From assembly GCA_019694595.1 (NCBI GenBank), contig JAIBBQ010000004.1, positions 43,416-107,415 on the forward strand: a stretch of DNA of 64,000 bases, given 5' to 3'. This stretch comes from Myxococcaceae bacterium. Its GTDB lineage: Bacteria > Myxococcota > Myxococcia > Myxococcales > Myxococcaceae. The notes below the pieces were generated by a model. That model was not told the origin of the DNA, ran no database searches, and saw only the letters and a program-made list of their open reading frames with translations. The position numbers were made by a program, and so were the translations under genes. The first letter of the stretch is position 1, and every line of letters starts with the position of its first letter. This document shows, piece after piece, positions 26,631-35,644 of the stretch.

Positions 26631-27509
26631 ATGAGCACCGAGTCGAAGGTCCGAGGCGTGAAGCACCTGGTGTACGGCCACCGGCAGCAGGAAGGCGGCG
26701 GCTTCACCGTGCGCCGGCCGCTCCCCACCGCGGGGCTGCAGCTCGCGGACCCGTTCCTGCTCATCGACGAGCTGGGGCCGGTGGAATACGCGCCCGGCGG
26801 CGCCATCGGCGCGCCCGACCACCCGCACCGCGGCTTCGAGACCGTCACCTACGTGCTGGAAGGCGAAGGCGAGCACGAGGACTCGGCCGGGCACCGCGGC
26901 GTCATCCGCCCGGGAGGCGTGCAGTGGATGACGGCGGGCGCTGGGGTGGTGCACTCCGAGATGCCGTCGCGGCGGCTGCAGCAGGAAGGCGGCCGCATGC
27001 ACGGGTTCCAGATCTGGGTGAACCTGCCCAGGCGGCTCAAGCTGACCGCGCCGCGCTACCAGGAAGTGGGCCCGGAGAAGATTCCCACCGCGACCTCCGC
27101 TGACGGCAAGGCGACGGTGCGGGTCATCGCCGGCGAGGCGCTCGGTGTGCGCGCGGCCATCGACACCCACACCCCCATCGTCTACCAGGACTGGTCGCTT
27201 GACCCCGGCGCCGACGTCACCACCGCGCTCGCCGCCGGGCACACCGGCCTCGTCTACGTCTTCCAGGGCGCGGTGGAGGTAGGCGAGCTCCCGCAGCCGG
27301 TGCGCGACGGGCAGCTCGCGGTGCTGGGCGACGGCGACCTGGTGCGGCTGCGCGCGAGCGCTCCGGCGCGGCTGCTCCTCCTCGGGGGCGCACCGCTCGA
27401 CGAGCCGGTCGCACGCTACGGCCCCTTCGTGATGAACACCGCGGAGGAGATTCACCAGGCGATGGCCGACTACCAGGCCGGGCGCATGGGCCACATCGCC
27501 CGCGGCTGA
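26631..27509 (+). CDS. pirin family protein (bicupin)
   Basis: A 292-residue cytosolic bicupin. The metal-binding pirin motif is intact: DHPHRGFETVTYVLEGEGEH supplies His and Glu residues, followed by GGVQWMTAGAGVVHSEMP. The C-terminal cupin is present too (TGLVYVFQGAVEV). Pirins bind iron or nickel; some have quercetinase activity and others modulate regulators, and the sequence does not separate these. The ATG at 26631 begins the conserved part; seven residues upstream were left out. The tail ends with a short helix typical of the family. Confidence 0.88.
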   Translation: MSTESKVRGVKHLVYGHRQQEGGGFTVRRPLPTAGLQLADPFLLIDELGPVEYAPGGAIGAPDHPHRGFETVTYVLEGEGEHEDSAGHRGVIRPGGVQWMTAGAGVVHSEMPSRRLQQEGGRMHGFQIWVNLPRRLKLTAPRYQEVGPEKIPTATSADGKATVRVIAGEALGVRAAIDTHTPIVYQDWSLDPGADVTTALAAGHTGLVYVFQGAVEVGELPQPVRDGQLAVLGDGDLVRLRASAPARLLLLGGAPLDEPVARYGPFVMNTAEEIHQAMADYQAGRMGHIARG

Positions 27510-27523
27510 AACGCGCGCGGCGG

Positions 27524-29695
27524 TCAGTCGAGGAAGACGGTGACCGTCGCGCGCACGGTGAAGGGCGCCGCCGGCGTCGAGGCCACGTCCTCGCAGCCCT
27601 GGAAGCTGCCGTCGGTCGAGGGCGCGAGCCGGCCTCCGCGCCCACACGAGAAGCCTGCGGGCACGGTGGCGCCGATGGCGGGCTCGCCCGCGAGGCGGCT
27701 GACGGTCGCGAACTGAGCCGAGCGAAAGGCACCGTTGAAGAGGTTCTCGATGTCGAGCGCGAGGTCGAACCTGCGGTGGCGGTAGCCCAGGTGGAGGTCG
27801 AACTGGGTGAAGCCCGGTGCGACGAGTGCGCCGTCGTCGGTCGCCGGCCGGTCGCCGATGCCGAAGAAGCGCACGCCGCCGCGGAGCAACCCCGGACCCG
27901 CCGGGTGCCGCCCCGAGAGGCCGCCGGACCACGTCTGTCGAGGCGCGAGCGCGAGGCCACCTCCGTTGGCGCCGTCGGTCGAGAACTGCGAGTGGGTGAA
28001 GGTGACTTCGAGGTCGGCCGCGAGCCAGTCGGTGAGCTCGAAGCGGGTCTCCAGCTCCACGCCGTACCGGTTGGTGGGGCCGCTGACCTCCGTGGTCCCC
28101 TCGTCGCCGCTCCACACCGTCTCGGTGCCGAGGTCGAGCTTCCACAGGGCGGCGGCGAAGTCCCAGCGGCCGAAGAGCCGGCTGCGCACGCCCACCTCTT
28201 CTCCGATGGCCCGGGCCAGCGGGGAGACCCGCGGCGCGCTGAAGGCGCCACGCACGTCGTTGCTGTGAAAGCCGTGCCCGAAGTTCAGATACAGCTCGAG
28301 CTGCGCTTGCTCCCGCTCGAGCGGGGTGACGATGAGGCTCGCCTTGGGCGAGAGCTGGAAGGCGCCACTCGAGCCCGAGCGCGGCGCCCCGGCGACCGGG
28401 GCGGGGAGCGTGTCGTCGACTGCGAAGGTGATGACGTCGAGCCGGCCTCCCGCGTCGAAGCGCAGCCATGGCCAGGGTGAGATTTCCTCGTTGAGAAAGA
28501 GGCCGCCGAGCAGCTCGTGCACGTCGTTGCTGCGCAGCACCTCCAGCCGCTCGCGCTGGGCGGCGTGCCACAGCTCGGCGTGGATGTCGTCGTTGCGCAG
28601 GTCGCCGCCGACGGTGGTGTCGAACCGCACGCCGCCGAGGGTCGCGGTGTGCCGGTAGCTCACCTTGGCGCCCAGGAAGACGCGGCGGTCGACCTGCTCG
28701 AGCTCGTCTCCGTTCACCGGGTCGTTCAGGAAGAGGGTGAAATTGGAGTCGAGGTTGAAGCGGTAGAGCGCGCCGTAGACGAGAGCCTTGAGCTCGCTGT
28801 GCTCGTCGGGCCGCAGCACGTAGGCGAGCGCGAGCTGGTGCCGCCCGGTGGCGCCGCCCTCGCTCGGGTCGAGCGCGCCGAAGCGGGTCACCAGCCCCTG
28901 CTCGATGGCGCGCGCCGGGAGCTGGCCCGAGCCGTTCCAGTTCGCGCCGTAGCTCATCTCAACCAGCGAGAGCGTCGAGCGCTCGCTCGGATGCAAGGTG
29001 AGCCGGTTGAAGAGCTTGAAGCGGTTCCACGCCTCCGGGTTCTGGAAGGGGCCGTCGGTGCGGCCGACCTCGGCGGCGAAGGTGGCACCCACGCCGTCGA
29101 AGCCGGGGCTGGCGATGACCAGCGCTCTCCCTCCGACACCGCCGTGGCCAGGAGCCCCGCCGATTCCGAGCGAGACGCTGCTGTGCTCGAAGCTTTCCCT
29201 CGAGACCAGATTCACCGCGCCCGCGGTGTCGAAGTCGCCGAGGTCGGCGAAGTACGGCCCCTTGGTGACCTCCACCTTTTCTACCACCTCGGGAATGATG
29301 AAGTTGGTGTCGGCGAAGCCTTGGCCGTGGGCGTGCGAGACCAGGTTGATGGGCACCCCGTCGATGGACAGCGCCACGTCGGTGCCGTGGTCGGCGTCGA
29401 AGCCGCGCAGGAAGTACTGGTTGGCCTTGCCGCCACCCGAGTGCTGCACCATCACCAGCCCCGGCGTGACCCGCAGCACGTCTTGCACCGAGGCGATGGG
29501 GCGCAGCGCGAAGTCGCGATCGCGCACAGCGAAGGACGAGGCCGCGCTCAGGGGGCGCGGCGCGCGGATGACGGTGGTGAGCACCTGGGGCCCGGCGTCC
29601 CCGAGGTCGACCCCGCCGTCCGCCTCGTCGGGGTCAGGGTGGGCGAGCGCAGGGGCGGACAGCGCGAGCGCACAGCAGAGGAGCCAGCGGGACAT
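27524..29695 (-). CDS. TonB-dependent outer-membrane receptor
   Basis: A 723-residue receptor with a signal peptide (MSRWLLCCALALSAPALAHP). The plug domain follows: FALRPIASVQDVLRVTPGLV, then FLRGFDADHGTDVALSIDGV and VEVTKGPYFADLGDFDTAGA. About 22 barrel strands come next, ending in FTVRATVTVFLD. The Asp-rich segment near residue 22 may be a TonB-box region. It imports a large substrate such as a siderophore or cobalamin across the outer membrane using TonB energy; the ligand cannot be told. No ExbB/ExbD pair is adjacent, though a TonB-family gene is at 34.5 kb. Regulation may involve the GTTTGAAAC repeats about 200 bases upstream. Confidence 0.88.
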   Translation of the reverse strand: MSRWLLCCALALSAPALAHPDPDEADGGVDLGDAGPQVLTTVIRAPRPLSAASSFAVRDRDFALRPIASVQDVLRVTPGLVMVQHSGGGKANQYFLRGFDADHGTDVALSIDGVPINLVSHAHGQGFADTNFIIPEVVEKVEVTKGPYFADLGDFDTAGAVNLVSRESFEHSSVSLGIGGAPGHGGVGGRALVIASPGFDGVGATFAAEVGRTDGPFQNPEAWNRFKLFNRLTLHPSERSTLSLVEMSYGANWNGSGQLPARAIEQGLVTRFGALDPSEGGATGRHQLALAYVLRPDEHSELKALVYGALYRFNLDSNFTLFLNDPVNGDELEQVDRRVFLGAKVSYRHTATLGGVRFDTTVGGDLRNDDIHAELWHAAQRERLEVLRSNDVHELLGGLFLNEEISPWPWLRFDAGGRLDVITFAVDDTLPAPVAGAPRSGSSGAFQLSPKASLIVTPLEREQAQLELYLNFGHGFHSNDVRGAFSAPRVSPLARAIGEEVGVRSRLFGRWDFAAALWKLDLGTETVWSGDEGTTEVSGPTNRYGVELETRFELTDWLAADLEVTFTHSQFSTDGANGGGLALAPRQTWSGGLSGRHPAGPGLLRGGVRFFGIGDRPATDDGALVAPGFTQFDLHLGYRHRRFDLALDIENLFNGAFRSAQFATVSRLAGEPAIGATVPAGFSCGRGGRLAPSTDGSFQGCEDVASTPAAPFTVRATVTVFLD

Positions 29696-30067
29696 GTCGA
29701 CCTCACCACACACCGGGTTGCCCGAGACACGCACGTGCTCGAGGGCGCCCTACGGTGCCGACTTCGCACCGCCATCGGAGAACGCGCCGGGTGGCTTCGA
29801 CGGCGGCGGCTGTAGCACGCGGGAGGTCTGAAGGCCGAGCTCAGTCGCTGGTCTGCCGTGGAGACCGGCGTCGAACCTCGATGTGCGCGGTCGTTCGTTT
29901 GAAACGTGTTTCAAACTCGTTTCAAACAACGCGGACGGGGGCGTGCCGGGATGCCAGGTGTCCGAGGGAGATGGCGGCCGAAAATCGACCGCCCCCGCTT
30001 TCGCCGGGAGGCCCACGTTCGCTATGAGCCCGCCCGGCGTCAGTTCGAGCCTTCCCGGAGCCCGCCC
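29696..30067. other. divergent intergenic region with operator-like repeats
   Basis: This gap of about 370 bp separates the receptor from the repeat lipoprotein. Its only striking content is the GTTTGAAAC/GTTTCAAAC cluster. The rest is ordinary high-GC DNA without a gene. Confidence 0.6.
29897..29927. promoter_or_regulatory. GTTTGAAAC palindrome plus a third half-site
   Basis: GTTTGAAAC (29897-29905) and GTTTCAAAC (29908-29916) form a perfect 9-2-9 palindrome. A third copy, GTTTCAAAC, follows at 29919-29927. The layout is that of a TetR-type or similar dimeric repressor operator. It could govern the divergent receptor, the lipoprotein, or both. Confidence 0.55.
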
Positions 30068-32422
30068 ATGTCGAAGCGCCTCACGTCGTGCCTGCTCGTC
30101 TGCACCCTCGCTGCGTGCGGCGGAGGCGGCGGCACGGCCAGCGGTGGCGGGGCGGCGAGCTCCGGCGGCGGCAACGCCTCGTCGGGCGGCGGGAGCGCGG
30201 GCGGCGGCAATGCGTCCTCGGGCGGTGGCAGCGCGTCGGGCGGCGGGAGCGCGAGCGGCGGCGGCAGCGCGTCGGGCGGCGGCAGTGCGAGCGGCGGCGG
30301 CACCGGCGGCGCGGGCATGACGGGCGACACCTGCACCACCGCCGACACCCTCACCGCGGGCGTCACCATGGGCACCCTCGAGGGGTACGCCAACGACTAC
30401 GGCGCCGGCATGGGCTGCACCGGCACCAGCGGCGCCGACCGCGCCTACCGGGTGCTCATTCCCGCGGGGCAGCGCCTTACCGCCACGGTGACGCCCACCA
30501 AGCCCGGCTTCAATCCGTCGATCAACGTGGTGGCCGGGCCGGCGAGCGCCTGCGCGGCGACGCCGCGGGTGTGCCTGGCGAGCGACGACAGCGGGCCTTC
30601 CACCGCGGTCAACCGGGTGGACACGGTGAACTCCGGGAGCGCCGAGCTGGAAGTCTTCGTGGTGGTGGAGACCACCAACACGGTCGGCCTGGGCACCTTC
30701 GACCTGTCCATCACCCTCGCGGCGCCGCCGGGAGGCGACCGCTGCGAGCAGCCCGAGGCGCTGGCCGCGGGCGCGGCGGTGCAGGGCGATCTCGCCGGCC
30801 TCTTCAACGACTACTCCGGCGCAGGCACCGGCACCCCGTGCGCCTCGCCCAGCACCGGGCCGGACAAGGTGTACTCGGTCGACGTGCCCGCGGGCATGCG
30901 CGCCACCGTCACCGTGACGCCGAGCACCTCGCTCAACACCAACCTCTCGCTGGTCGCCGACGCCGCGGCCTGCACGGCGCGGGTGTGCCTCTCGAGCAGC
31001 AACAGCGGCTCGCTCTCGGGCAACCCCGACGTCATCACCTACAGCAACGTCACCGGCGCGACCAAGACGGTGCTGGTGGTGGTCGACGCGTCGGTGGCGA
31101 TGCCCGCCACCACCACCTTCAGCATCGCCGTGGTGTTCGACACGCCGCCCGCGGGTGACCTCTGCACCGGCGCCCCGTCGCTCGCCGCGGGCGTGCCGCA
31201 GACCGCCCAGTCGCTCTCGGGCTTCGTCAACGACTACGGCTCGGGCACCAACTGCGCGAGCACCACCAGCGGGCCCGACCGGGCCTACTCGGTGTCGGTG
31301 AGTGCCAACAGCCAGGCGACGGTGACGCTGACCCCCGACGCGGGCTTCAACCCGACGCTGAGCGCGGTCGCCGGGCCGGCGGCGGTGTGCGGTGCGGTGC
31401 CACGCAGCTGCGTGTCCAGCGCCGACCAGGGCGGCAGCGGGCAGCCCGACGTGCTCAAGCTGAGCAACCCGACGGGCGCGGCCAAGGAGTTCTTCGTGGT
31501 GGTGGACAGCTCGAGCTTCTCGGCCGCCGGCCTGTTCGACCTGAGCAGCGTCGAGGCCCCGATTCCGGCGGGTGACGTCTGCGAGAACGCGCCCGCGGCC
31601 ATCACCGCCGACACCACGCTCTTCCACGAGAGCACCGTGGGCCTTGCGAACGACTACGGCAGCGGCACCGGGTGCACCGGCAACGCCGGCCCGGACCGCG
31701 CCTACGAGGTGCAGGTCGGCCCCAACCAGCGGCTCACCGCGCAGCTCGCGGCCATCGCCGACGGCGGCGTGCCGCAGTGGGACCCGACCTTGAGCCTGGT
31801 GGCCGGGCCGGCCTCGGCCTGCAGCGCCCAGCCGCGGGTGTGCCTGGGCAACAGCAACCGCTCGGGCAGCGGGCTCACCGAGACGGCGACGGTGGCCAAC
31901 ACCGGCGCGTCGGCGCAGAGCTACTTCCTCGTGGCCGACGGCGCCTCGAGCAGCTCGGCGGGGCAGTACGACTTGAAGCTCACCTTCGGCGCCATCGCCG
32001 CGGGCGACATCTGCGCCAACGCCACGCCGGTGATGAACGGCACCATGCTCACCATGGAGTCGAGCGCGGGCATGGCGAACGACTACAGCCAGCCGTCGGC
32101 GAGCTGCTTCGGCGTCTTCAGCGGCGGCCCGGACCGCGTCTATTCCATCAGCATCCCCGCGGGGCAGACGCTCACCGTGGACGCGGTGCCGATGGCGCAG
32201 AGCGGGTCGGACCCGTCCATCTACCTGGTGAAGCAGCCGGCCTCGAACTGCACGGTGACGCCGACCTGCATCGCCGGCGAGGACAACGGCGTGGCGAACG
32301 ACCCCGAGAAGCTCGTCTACAAGAACGCCACCACCGGGGCGCTCGACGTCTTCATCGTCATCGACACGTACTCGACGACGGTGCCCAACAACTACACGCT
32401 GAAGATCACCCTCGCGCCCTGA
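30068..32422 (+). CDS. repeat lipoprotein with Gly-Ser linker and five beta repeats
   Basis: A 784-residue lipoprotein (signal MSKRLTSCLLVCTLAAC). After the lipidated Cys comes a linker of about 65 residues made almost only of Gly, Ser and Ala (repeated SGGG/ASGGG). Five homologous domains of about 115-125 residues follow. Each starts with GDxC and has the motifs NDYG, GPDRAY and VTLTPxxxFNP, then a CxxxxxxC pair, and ends with a FVVV strand. The domains resemble pre-peptidase C-terminal type beta-sandwiches. It is likely a surface adhesin or structural lipoprotein held away from the membrane by the linker. No catalytic motif is seen. Confidence 0.8.
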   Translation: MSKRLTSCLLVCTLAACGGGGGTASGGGAASSGGGNASSGGGSAGGGNASSGGGSASGGGSASGGGSASGGGSASGGGTGGAGMTGDTCTTADTLTAGVTMGTLEGYANDYGAGMGCTGTSGADRAYRVLIPAGQRLTATVTPTKPGFNPSINVVAGPASACAATPRVCLASDDSGPSTAVNRVDTVNSGSAELEVFVVVETTNTVGLGTFDLSITLAAPPGGDRCEQPEALAAGAAVQGDLAGLFNDYSGAGTGTPCASPSTGPDKVYSVDVPAGMRATVTVTPSTSLNTNLSLVADAAACTARVCLSSSNSGSLSGNPDVITYSNVTGATKTVLVVVDASVAMPATTTFSIAVVFDTPPAGDLCTGAPSLAAGVPQTAQSLSGFVNDYGSGTNCASTTSGPDRAYSVSVSANSQATVTLTPDAGFNPTLSAVAGPAAVCGAVPRSCVSSADQGGSGQPDVLKLSNPTGAAKEFFVVVDSSSFSAAGLFDLSSVEAPIPAGDVCENAPAAITADTTLFHESTVGLANDYGSGTGCTGNAGPDRAYEVQVGPNQRLTAQLAAIADGGVPQWDPTLSLVAGPASACSAQPRVCLGNSNRSGSGLTETATVANTGASAQSYFLVADGASSSSAGQYDLKLTFGAIAAGDICANATPVMNGTMLTMESSAGMANDYSQPSASCFGVFSGGPDRVYSISIPAGQTLTVDAVPMAQSGSDPSIYLVKQPASNCTVTPTCIAGEDNGVANDPEKLVYKNATTGALDVFIVIDTYSTTVPNNYTLKITLAP

Positions 32423-32441
32423 CCTTTCGGGGCGTCGCGGC

Positions 32442-33023
32442 TCAGCGTTCGGCGCCGCAGTACTCCGCGGCGATGGTGCCGGTGAGCGAGAGCAGCGCGC
32501 CGCCGTCGGGGTTCGAGAAGCGAAGGTCGAGCGTGCCGCGCATCCAGCTGTTGTCGAGCCAGGTGAGCGCGAGGGTCCCGCTCTGCGCGACGCGCCGGCT
32601 GCGCTCCACCGCGCCGCCGTCGGCGAAGGTGTCGGCGGTGGTGAGCGCGAAGACCGCGTTGGTGCCGTCGTAGGTCTGCTGGGGGAGTACGCCCGCATCG
32701 GTGGTGAGCGTCGCCTCGAGCAGCGTCACCCGGGCCTCGTGAGCCGGCGCGTGCGCGCAGTACTGCACGTAGGGGCCGGTGTCGTCGGCGAGCAGCACCC
32801 GCGCGGAGCCCAGGTCGACGCCGCCGTCGGGCATCACCCGGGAGACGAAGACCTGCGCGCGCAGCGGGAAGCCGAGGTCGCCGTCGAGCCTCGGGCCGCC
32901 CTGGCCTCCGCCCGCGCCGCCGCCTGAGCCTCCCGACCCACCGGCGCCACCACCGCTCGCACCGCCGCCGGACGAGGCGCAGCCGGCGAGGACGAGGACC
33001 ACCAGCGTCGAGAGGAGCCGCAT
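32442..33023 (-). CDS. small lipoprotein with Gly-rich linker
   Basis: A 193-residue lipoprotein (signal MRLLSTLVVLVLAGC). Its Gly/Ser linker of about 25 residues matches the one in the larger lipoprotein just upstream. The globular part of about 145 residues is beta-rich with two Cys (PYVQYCAH and AAEYCGAER at the end) that could form a disulphide. I do not recognise the domain. It converges with the repeat lipoprotein (gap 19 bases) and diverges from the formylglycine-type enzyme. Confidence 0.65.
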   Translation of the reverse strand: MRLLSTLVVLVLAGCASSGGGASGGGAGGSGGSGGGAGGGQGGPRLDGDLGFPLRAQVFVSRVMPDGGVDLGSARVLLADDTGPYVQYCAHAPAHEARVTLLEATLTTDAGVLPQQTYDGTNAVFALTTADTFADGGAVERSRRVAQSGTLALTWLDNSWMRGTLDLRFSNPDGGALLSLTGTIAAEYCGAER

Positions 33024-33104
33024 GGGGCACTCAATAGCGGTCAACCGCGCCGGGCCTCAACGGGCAGTTGCCTGCGGAGCGCTCCCGAGGCCACCATCGC
33101 CGCC

Positions 33105-33980
33105 GTGCTGGCCTTGCTGCTGGTGACGCTGAGCGCCGCGCCGCCGCCCCCGCCGGGCATGGTGCTGATTCCCGGCGGCAGCTTCACCCGGGGCCGCGCG
33201 GCGTCCCGCCACCCGGACGAGACGCCGGTGCACCGGGTCACCGTCTCGCCCTTCTTCCTCGACGAGACCCTGGTGACGGTCGCCCGCTTCCGCCGCTTCG
33301 TGGACGAGACGCACCACCGCACCAGCGCCGAGGTGCTGGGCCACGGCATGACCGCGGTCGAAGGCATGGCCGACTGGGAATGGGAGCAGTGCGCGGGCGC
33401 GTCCTGGCGCGCGCCGTGGGGCGAGGCGCGGGCGAAGGACATCCCGCTCCACGAGGACTGGCCGGTGGTGATGGTGAGCTGGAACGACGCCGACGCCTTC
33501 TGCCGTCACCAGGGCCAGCGCCTGCCCACCGAGGCGGAGTGGGAGTACGCGATGCGCGCCGGCGCCACCACGCGCTACCCGTGGGGAGAGTCACCGCAGC
33601 GGCCCGACGGCGGCTACGGCCTCAACTTCTGGCAGGGCGACTCGCACGCCCACAACACCCGTGCCGACGGGTACCTCTACCTCTCGCCGGTGAAGGCCTT
33701 CGCGCCCAACGCCTTCGGCGTCTTCGACCCGGTGGGCAACGTCTGGCAGTGGGTGCAGGACTGGTACGCGAGCGACACCTACGCGCGCTCGGCGCCCAGC
33801 GCGGTGGACCCTCATGGCCCATCGACGGGCGACGTGAAGGTGAGCCGCGGGGGCTCGTGGTGGTGCTCCAAGGGGACCTGCTCGGGCTTCGGGCTGGTGG
33901 CGCGCGGCAAGTCGCTGCCCGACGCGCCGTACGCGAACAACGGGTTTCGCTGCGCGCTCAGCGCGCCTTCGCCCAGATGA
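33105..33980 (+). CDS. exported SUMF1/formylglycine-generating-type enzyme
   Basis: A 291-residue protein of the FGE-sulfatase family: MVLIPGGSFTRGRAA opens the domain, QRLPTEAEWEYAMRAGA lies mid-domain, and NVWQWVQDWYASDTY and RGGSWWCSKGTCSG come near the end. The last stretch carries Cys-x4-Cys, the copper-binding catalytic pair of true formylglycine-generating enzymes; many SUMF1-domain proteins lack it. The N-terminus (MLALLLVTLSAAP) looks like a short signal. A true FGE would oxidise a Cys in a client sulfatase, but no sulfatase is in the window. The GTG start is the only one that keeps the signal. It converges with the methyltransferase gene, overlapping 23 bases. Confidence 0.82.
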   Translation: MLALLLVTLSAAPPPPPGMVLIPGGSFTRGRAASRHPDETPVHRVTVSPFFLDETLVTVARFRRFVDETHHRTSAEVLGHGMTAVEGMADWEWEQCAGASWRAPWGEARAKDIPLHEDWPVVMVSWNDADAFCRHQGQRLPTEAEWEYAMRAGATTRYPWGESPQRPDGGYGLNFWQGDSHAHNTRADGYLYLSPVKAFAPNAFGVFDPVGNVWQWVQDWYASDTYARSAPSAVDPHGPSTGDVKVSRGGSWWCSKGTCSGFGLVARGKSLPDAPYANNGFRCALSAPSPR

Positions 33981-34443
33981 TGCGGGCGCGGCCGCGCATC
34001 GGCAGCGTGGACTCCTGCGGCGCGTAGCCGAGCGTGGCGGCGAGCTCGGTGAGGTGCCGCATCCACGGCTTGTACGGCATGCCGTTGTCCGCGCAGCAGG
34101 GGATGACGGCGAACGGCAGGCGGTGCTTGGCGGCGTACTCGATGACCACCCGGGTGGCGCCGTCGGCGTGCAGGCCCACCACGAGGTCCGCCTCGCACGG
34201 CTCTTCCAGAGTGAAGTCGCGCTCCGCGTAGGTCACCGGCAGCCGCTTGTGGCGGCGGTCGAAGGTGGTGGTGGCGCAGCCCAGCGCGGTGAGTTCCTGG
34301 TTGAGCTTGCCCATGCCGCCCGCGACGTCGAAGACCCGGCAGACCCCGAAGGTGTCGACCAGGAAGCGGGCGAAGTGCTGGAAGCGCAGGTGGTCGGCCA
34401 CGGCGAAAGGGCGCGTATCGCAGGCGAGGGCGCGCGGCGGCAA
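33958..34443 (-). CDS. class I SAM methyltransferase-like protein
   Basis: A 161-residue protein with a Rossmann nucleotide loop VFDVAGGMGKLNQELTAL. The motif VVGLHADGATRVVIEY followed by PFAVIPCC resembles the methyltransferase family PF13679, whose members include RNA and protein methyltransferases. The catalytic role of the PCC segment is unproven. It is short for the family but complete. It starts 13 bases after the TonB-family gene on the same strand. The substrate is unknown. Confidence 0.6.
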   Translation of the reverse strand: MPPRALACDTRPFAVADHLRFQHFARFLVDTFGVCRVFDVAGGMGKLNQELTALGCATTTFDRRHKRLPVTYAERDFTLEEPCEADLVVGLHADGATRVVIEYAAKHRLPFAVIPCCADNGMPYKPWMRHLTELAATLGYAPQESTLPMRGRARIIWAKAR

Positions 34444-34456
34444 GCCCCCGGGGCGT

Positions 34457-35533
34457 TCAGTCGACCTCGACCAGCCGCACCTTCTTGTAGATGCGCCGGT
34501 CGAGCGGCAGGCGCGGGTCGACGTAGCCCAGCACCTCGTCGAACTCGAAGGTGAAGGTGGGCACCGGAGGGGAGATGGAGATGACGAGCTCCAGCTCCCA
34601 CAGCGAGGTGAGGGTCTCTCGCCCGCGCAGCACTTCCGGTGGAGGCGTGGGCAGCTGCTGCGCCGCGGCGCGCACGTCGAGCAGCGCCTCGCGGTCGACC
34701 TGCGGGTCCATCGACGGGGCCACCAGGTCCACCGAGGCGAGGGTGCCGTCGGCGCGCTGGGTGACGCGCACCAGGGCGCGGCGGGTGGTGCGGAACTGCG
34801 CGGCCATCTCCTTCTGGATCTCCCGGCGCGCCGCGAGGTCGGCGCCCAGGCGGTCGTTGGTCGGCGCGCGGCGGCCCTGGGTCTCGTTGGCCGACGGAGT
34901 GCCCGTCTTGCCGAACTGCTCCGCGCGCGACTGCCAGATGGCGTTCCAGGTCTTGGAGTTCTCCACGAATTGCTCCGCGAAGCCCTTGAGGCCGCTGCGG
35001 GAGACGGCGCGGTCGGCGTCCCAGGTGCGGATGAGCACCTTGCCGAGCTGCGCGTAGTACGGGTGGACGAGGCCGCGGTCGACCTTGCCGCGGCCCAGGG
35101 TCTCGCGGGCGAGGGTGCTCACCATGGCCTGCGCCCGCTCGCTCTCGGTGGGCGCCGGGAGGGTGAGGGTGCCGGCGTCCACCACGGCGATCGCGAAGGT
35201 GCCGCGGGGGAGGAGCGAGGGCGTGAGGCGAGGGAGGTCGTCGACCAGCGGGGCGACAGGCGCCGGCGCGGGCGGTGGGAGGACGACGGGTTCGCTTTCG
35301 CGTGCGCTCACGGGGACCTCGGACCGGGGACGGACGGGACGGGGCGCCGGAGGCACGGGGGCCGGAGGTGGCGGAGGTGCTGGTTCCGGTGGGGTGACAC
35401 GCGGCGGGAGGAAGTCGACCTCCACCAGGGCGCTGCGCAGCCCAGGACGGGGAGGGGGAGTGCGGGCGAGCGCCGCCCACAGCGCGAGGTGCGCGCCGAG
35501 CGACAGCACCACCGCGAGGAGGACCCGGCGCAT
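34457..35533 (-). CDS. TonB-family protein
   Basis: A 358-residue protein with one N-terminal membrane helix (RRVLLAVVLSLGAHLALWAAL). A proline-rich periplasm-spanning region follows (about residues 35-100, PPPPPAPVPPAPRP type). The C-terminal domain has TonB/TolA-like features (RALVRVTQRADGTLASVDLV and VDREALLDVRAA). It probably links inner-membrane proton motive force to outer-membrane receptors. It is longer than E. coli TonB because of a helical stretch at residues 130-250. ExbB/ExbD are not in the window. It is divergent from the MopE-type gene. Confidence 0.8.
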   Translation of the reverse strand: MRRVLLAVVLSLGAHLALWAALARTPPPRPGLRSALVEVDFLPPRVTPPEPAPPPPPAPVPPAPRPVRPRSEVPVSARESEPVVLPPPAPAPVAPLVDDLPRLTPSLLPRGTFAIAVVDAGTLTLPAPTESERAQAMVSTLARETLGRGKVDRGLVHPYYAQLGKVLIRTWDADRAVSRSGLKGFAEQFVENSKTWNAIWQSRAEQFGKTGTPSANETQGRRAPTNDRLGADLAARREIQKEMAAQFRTTRRALVRVTQRADGTLASVDLVAPSMDPQVDREALLDVRAAAQQLPTPPPEVLRGRETLTSLWELELVISISPPVPTFTFEFDEVLGYVDPRLPLDRRIYKKVRLVEVD

Positions 35534-35644
35534 CGAACCGACCAGGGAAAGGTGTAACCCCGGGCCGGGCGTCGCCGCCAGGTGGCGAGAAAAAGCCCCG
35601 GGGGGAAGACGGCAGGCGCCCGACTGTGCCATGCCCCCGCCCCG

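Noticed and set aside
30121..30310. Short GC-rich repeats considered as a CRISPR or microsatellite
   Set aside because: The unit keeps reading frame and encodes a Gly/Ser linker after a lipobox; no spacer structure.
29750..32698. Very long minus-strand open frame opposite the repeat lipoprotein
   Set aside because: It is Arg/Ala/Gly/His-rich, has no start or domain, and is the mirror of a well-coded plus-strand gene; high GC leaves antisense frames open.
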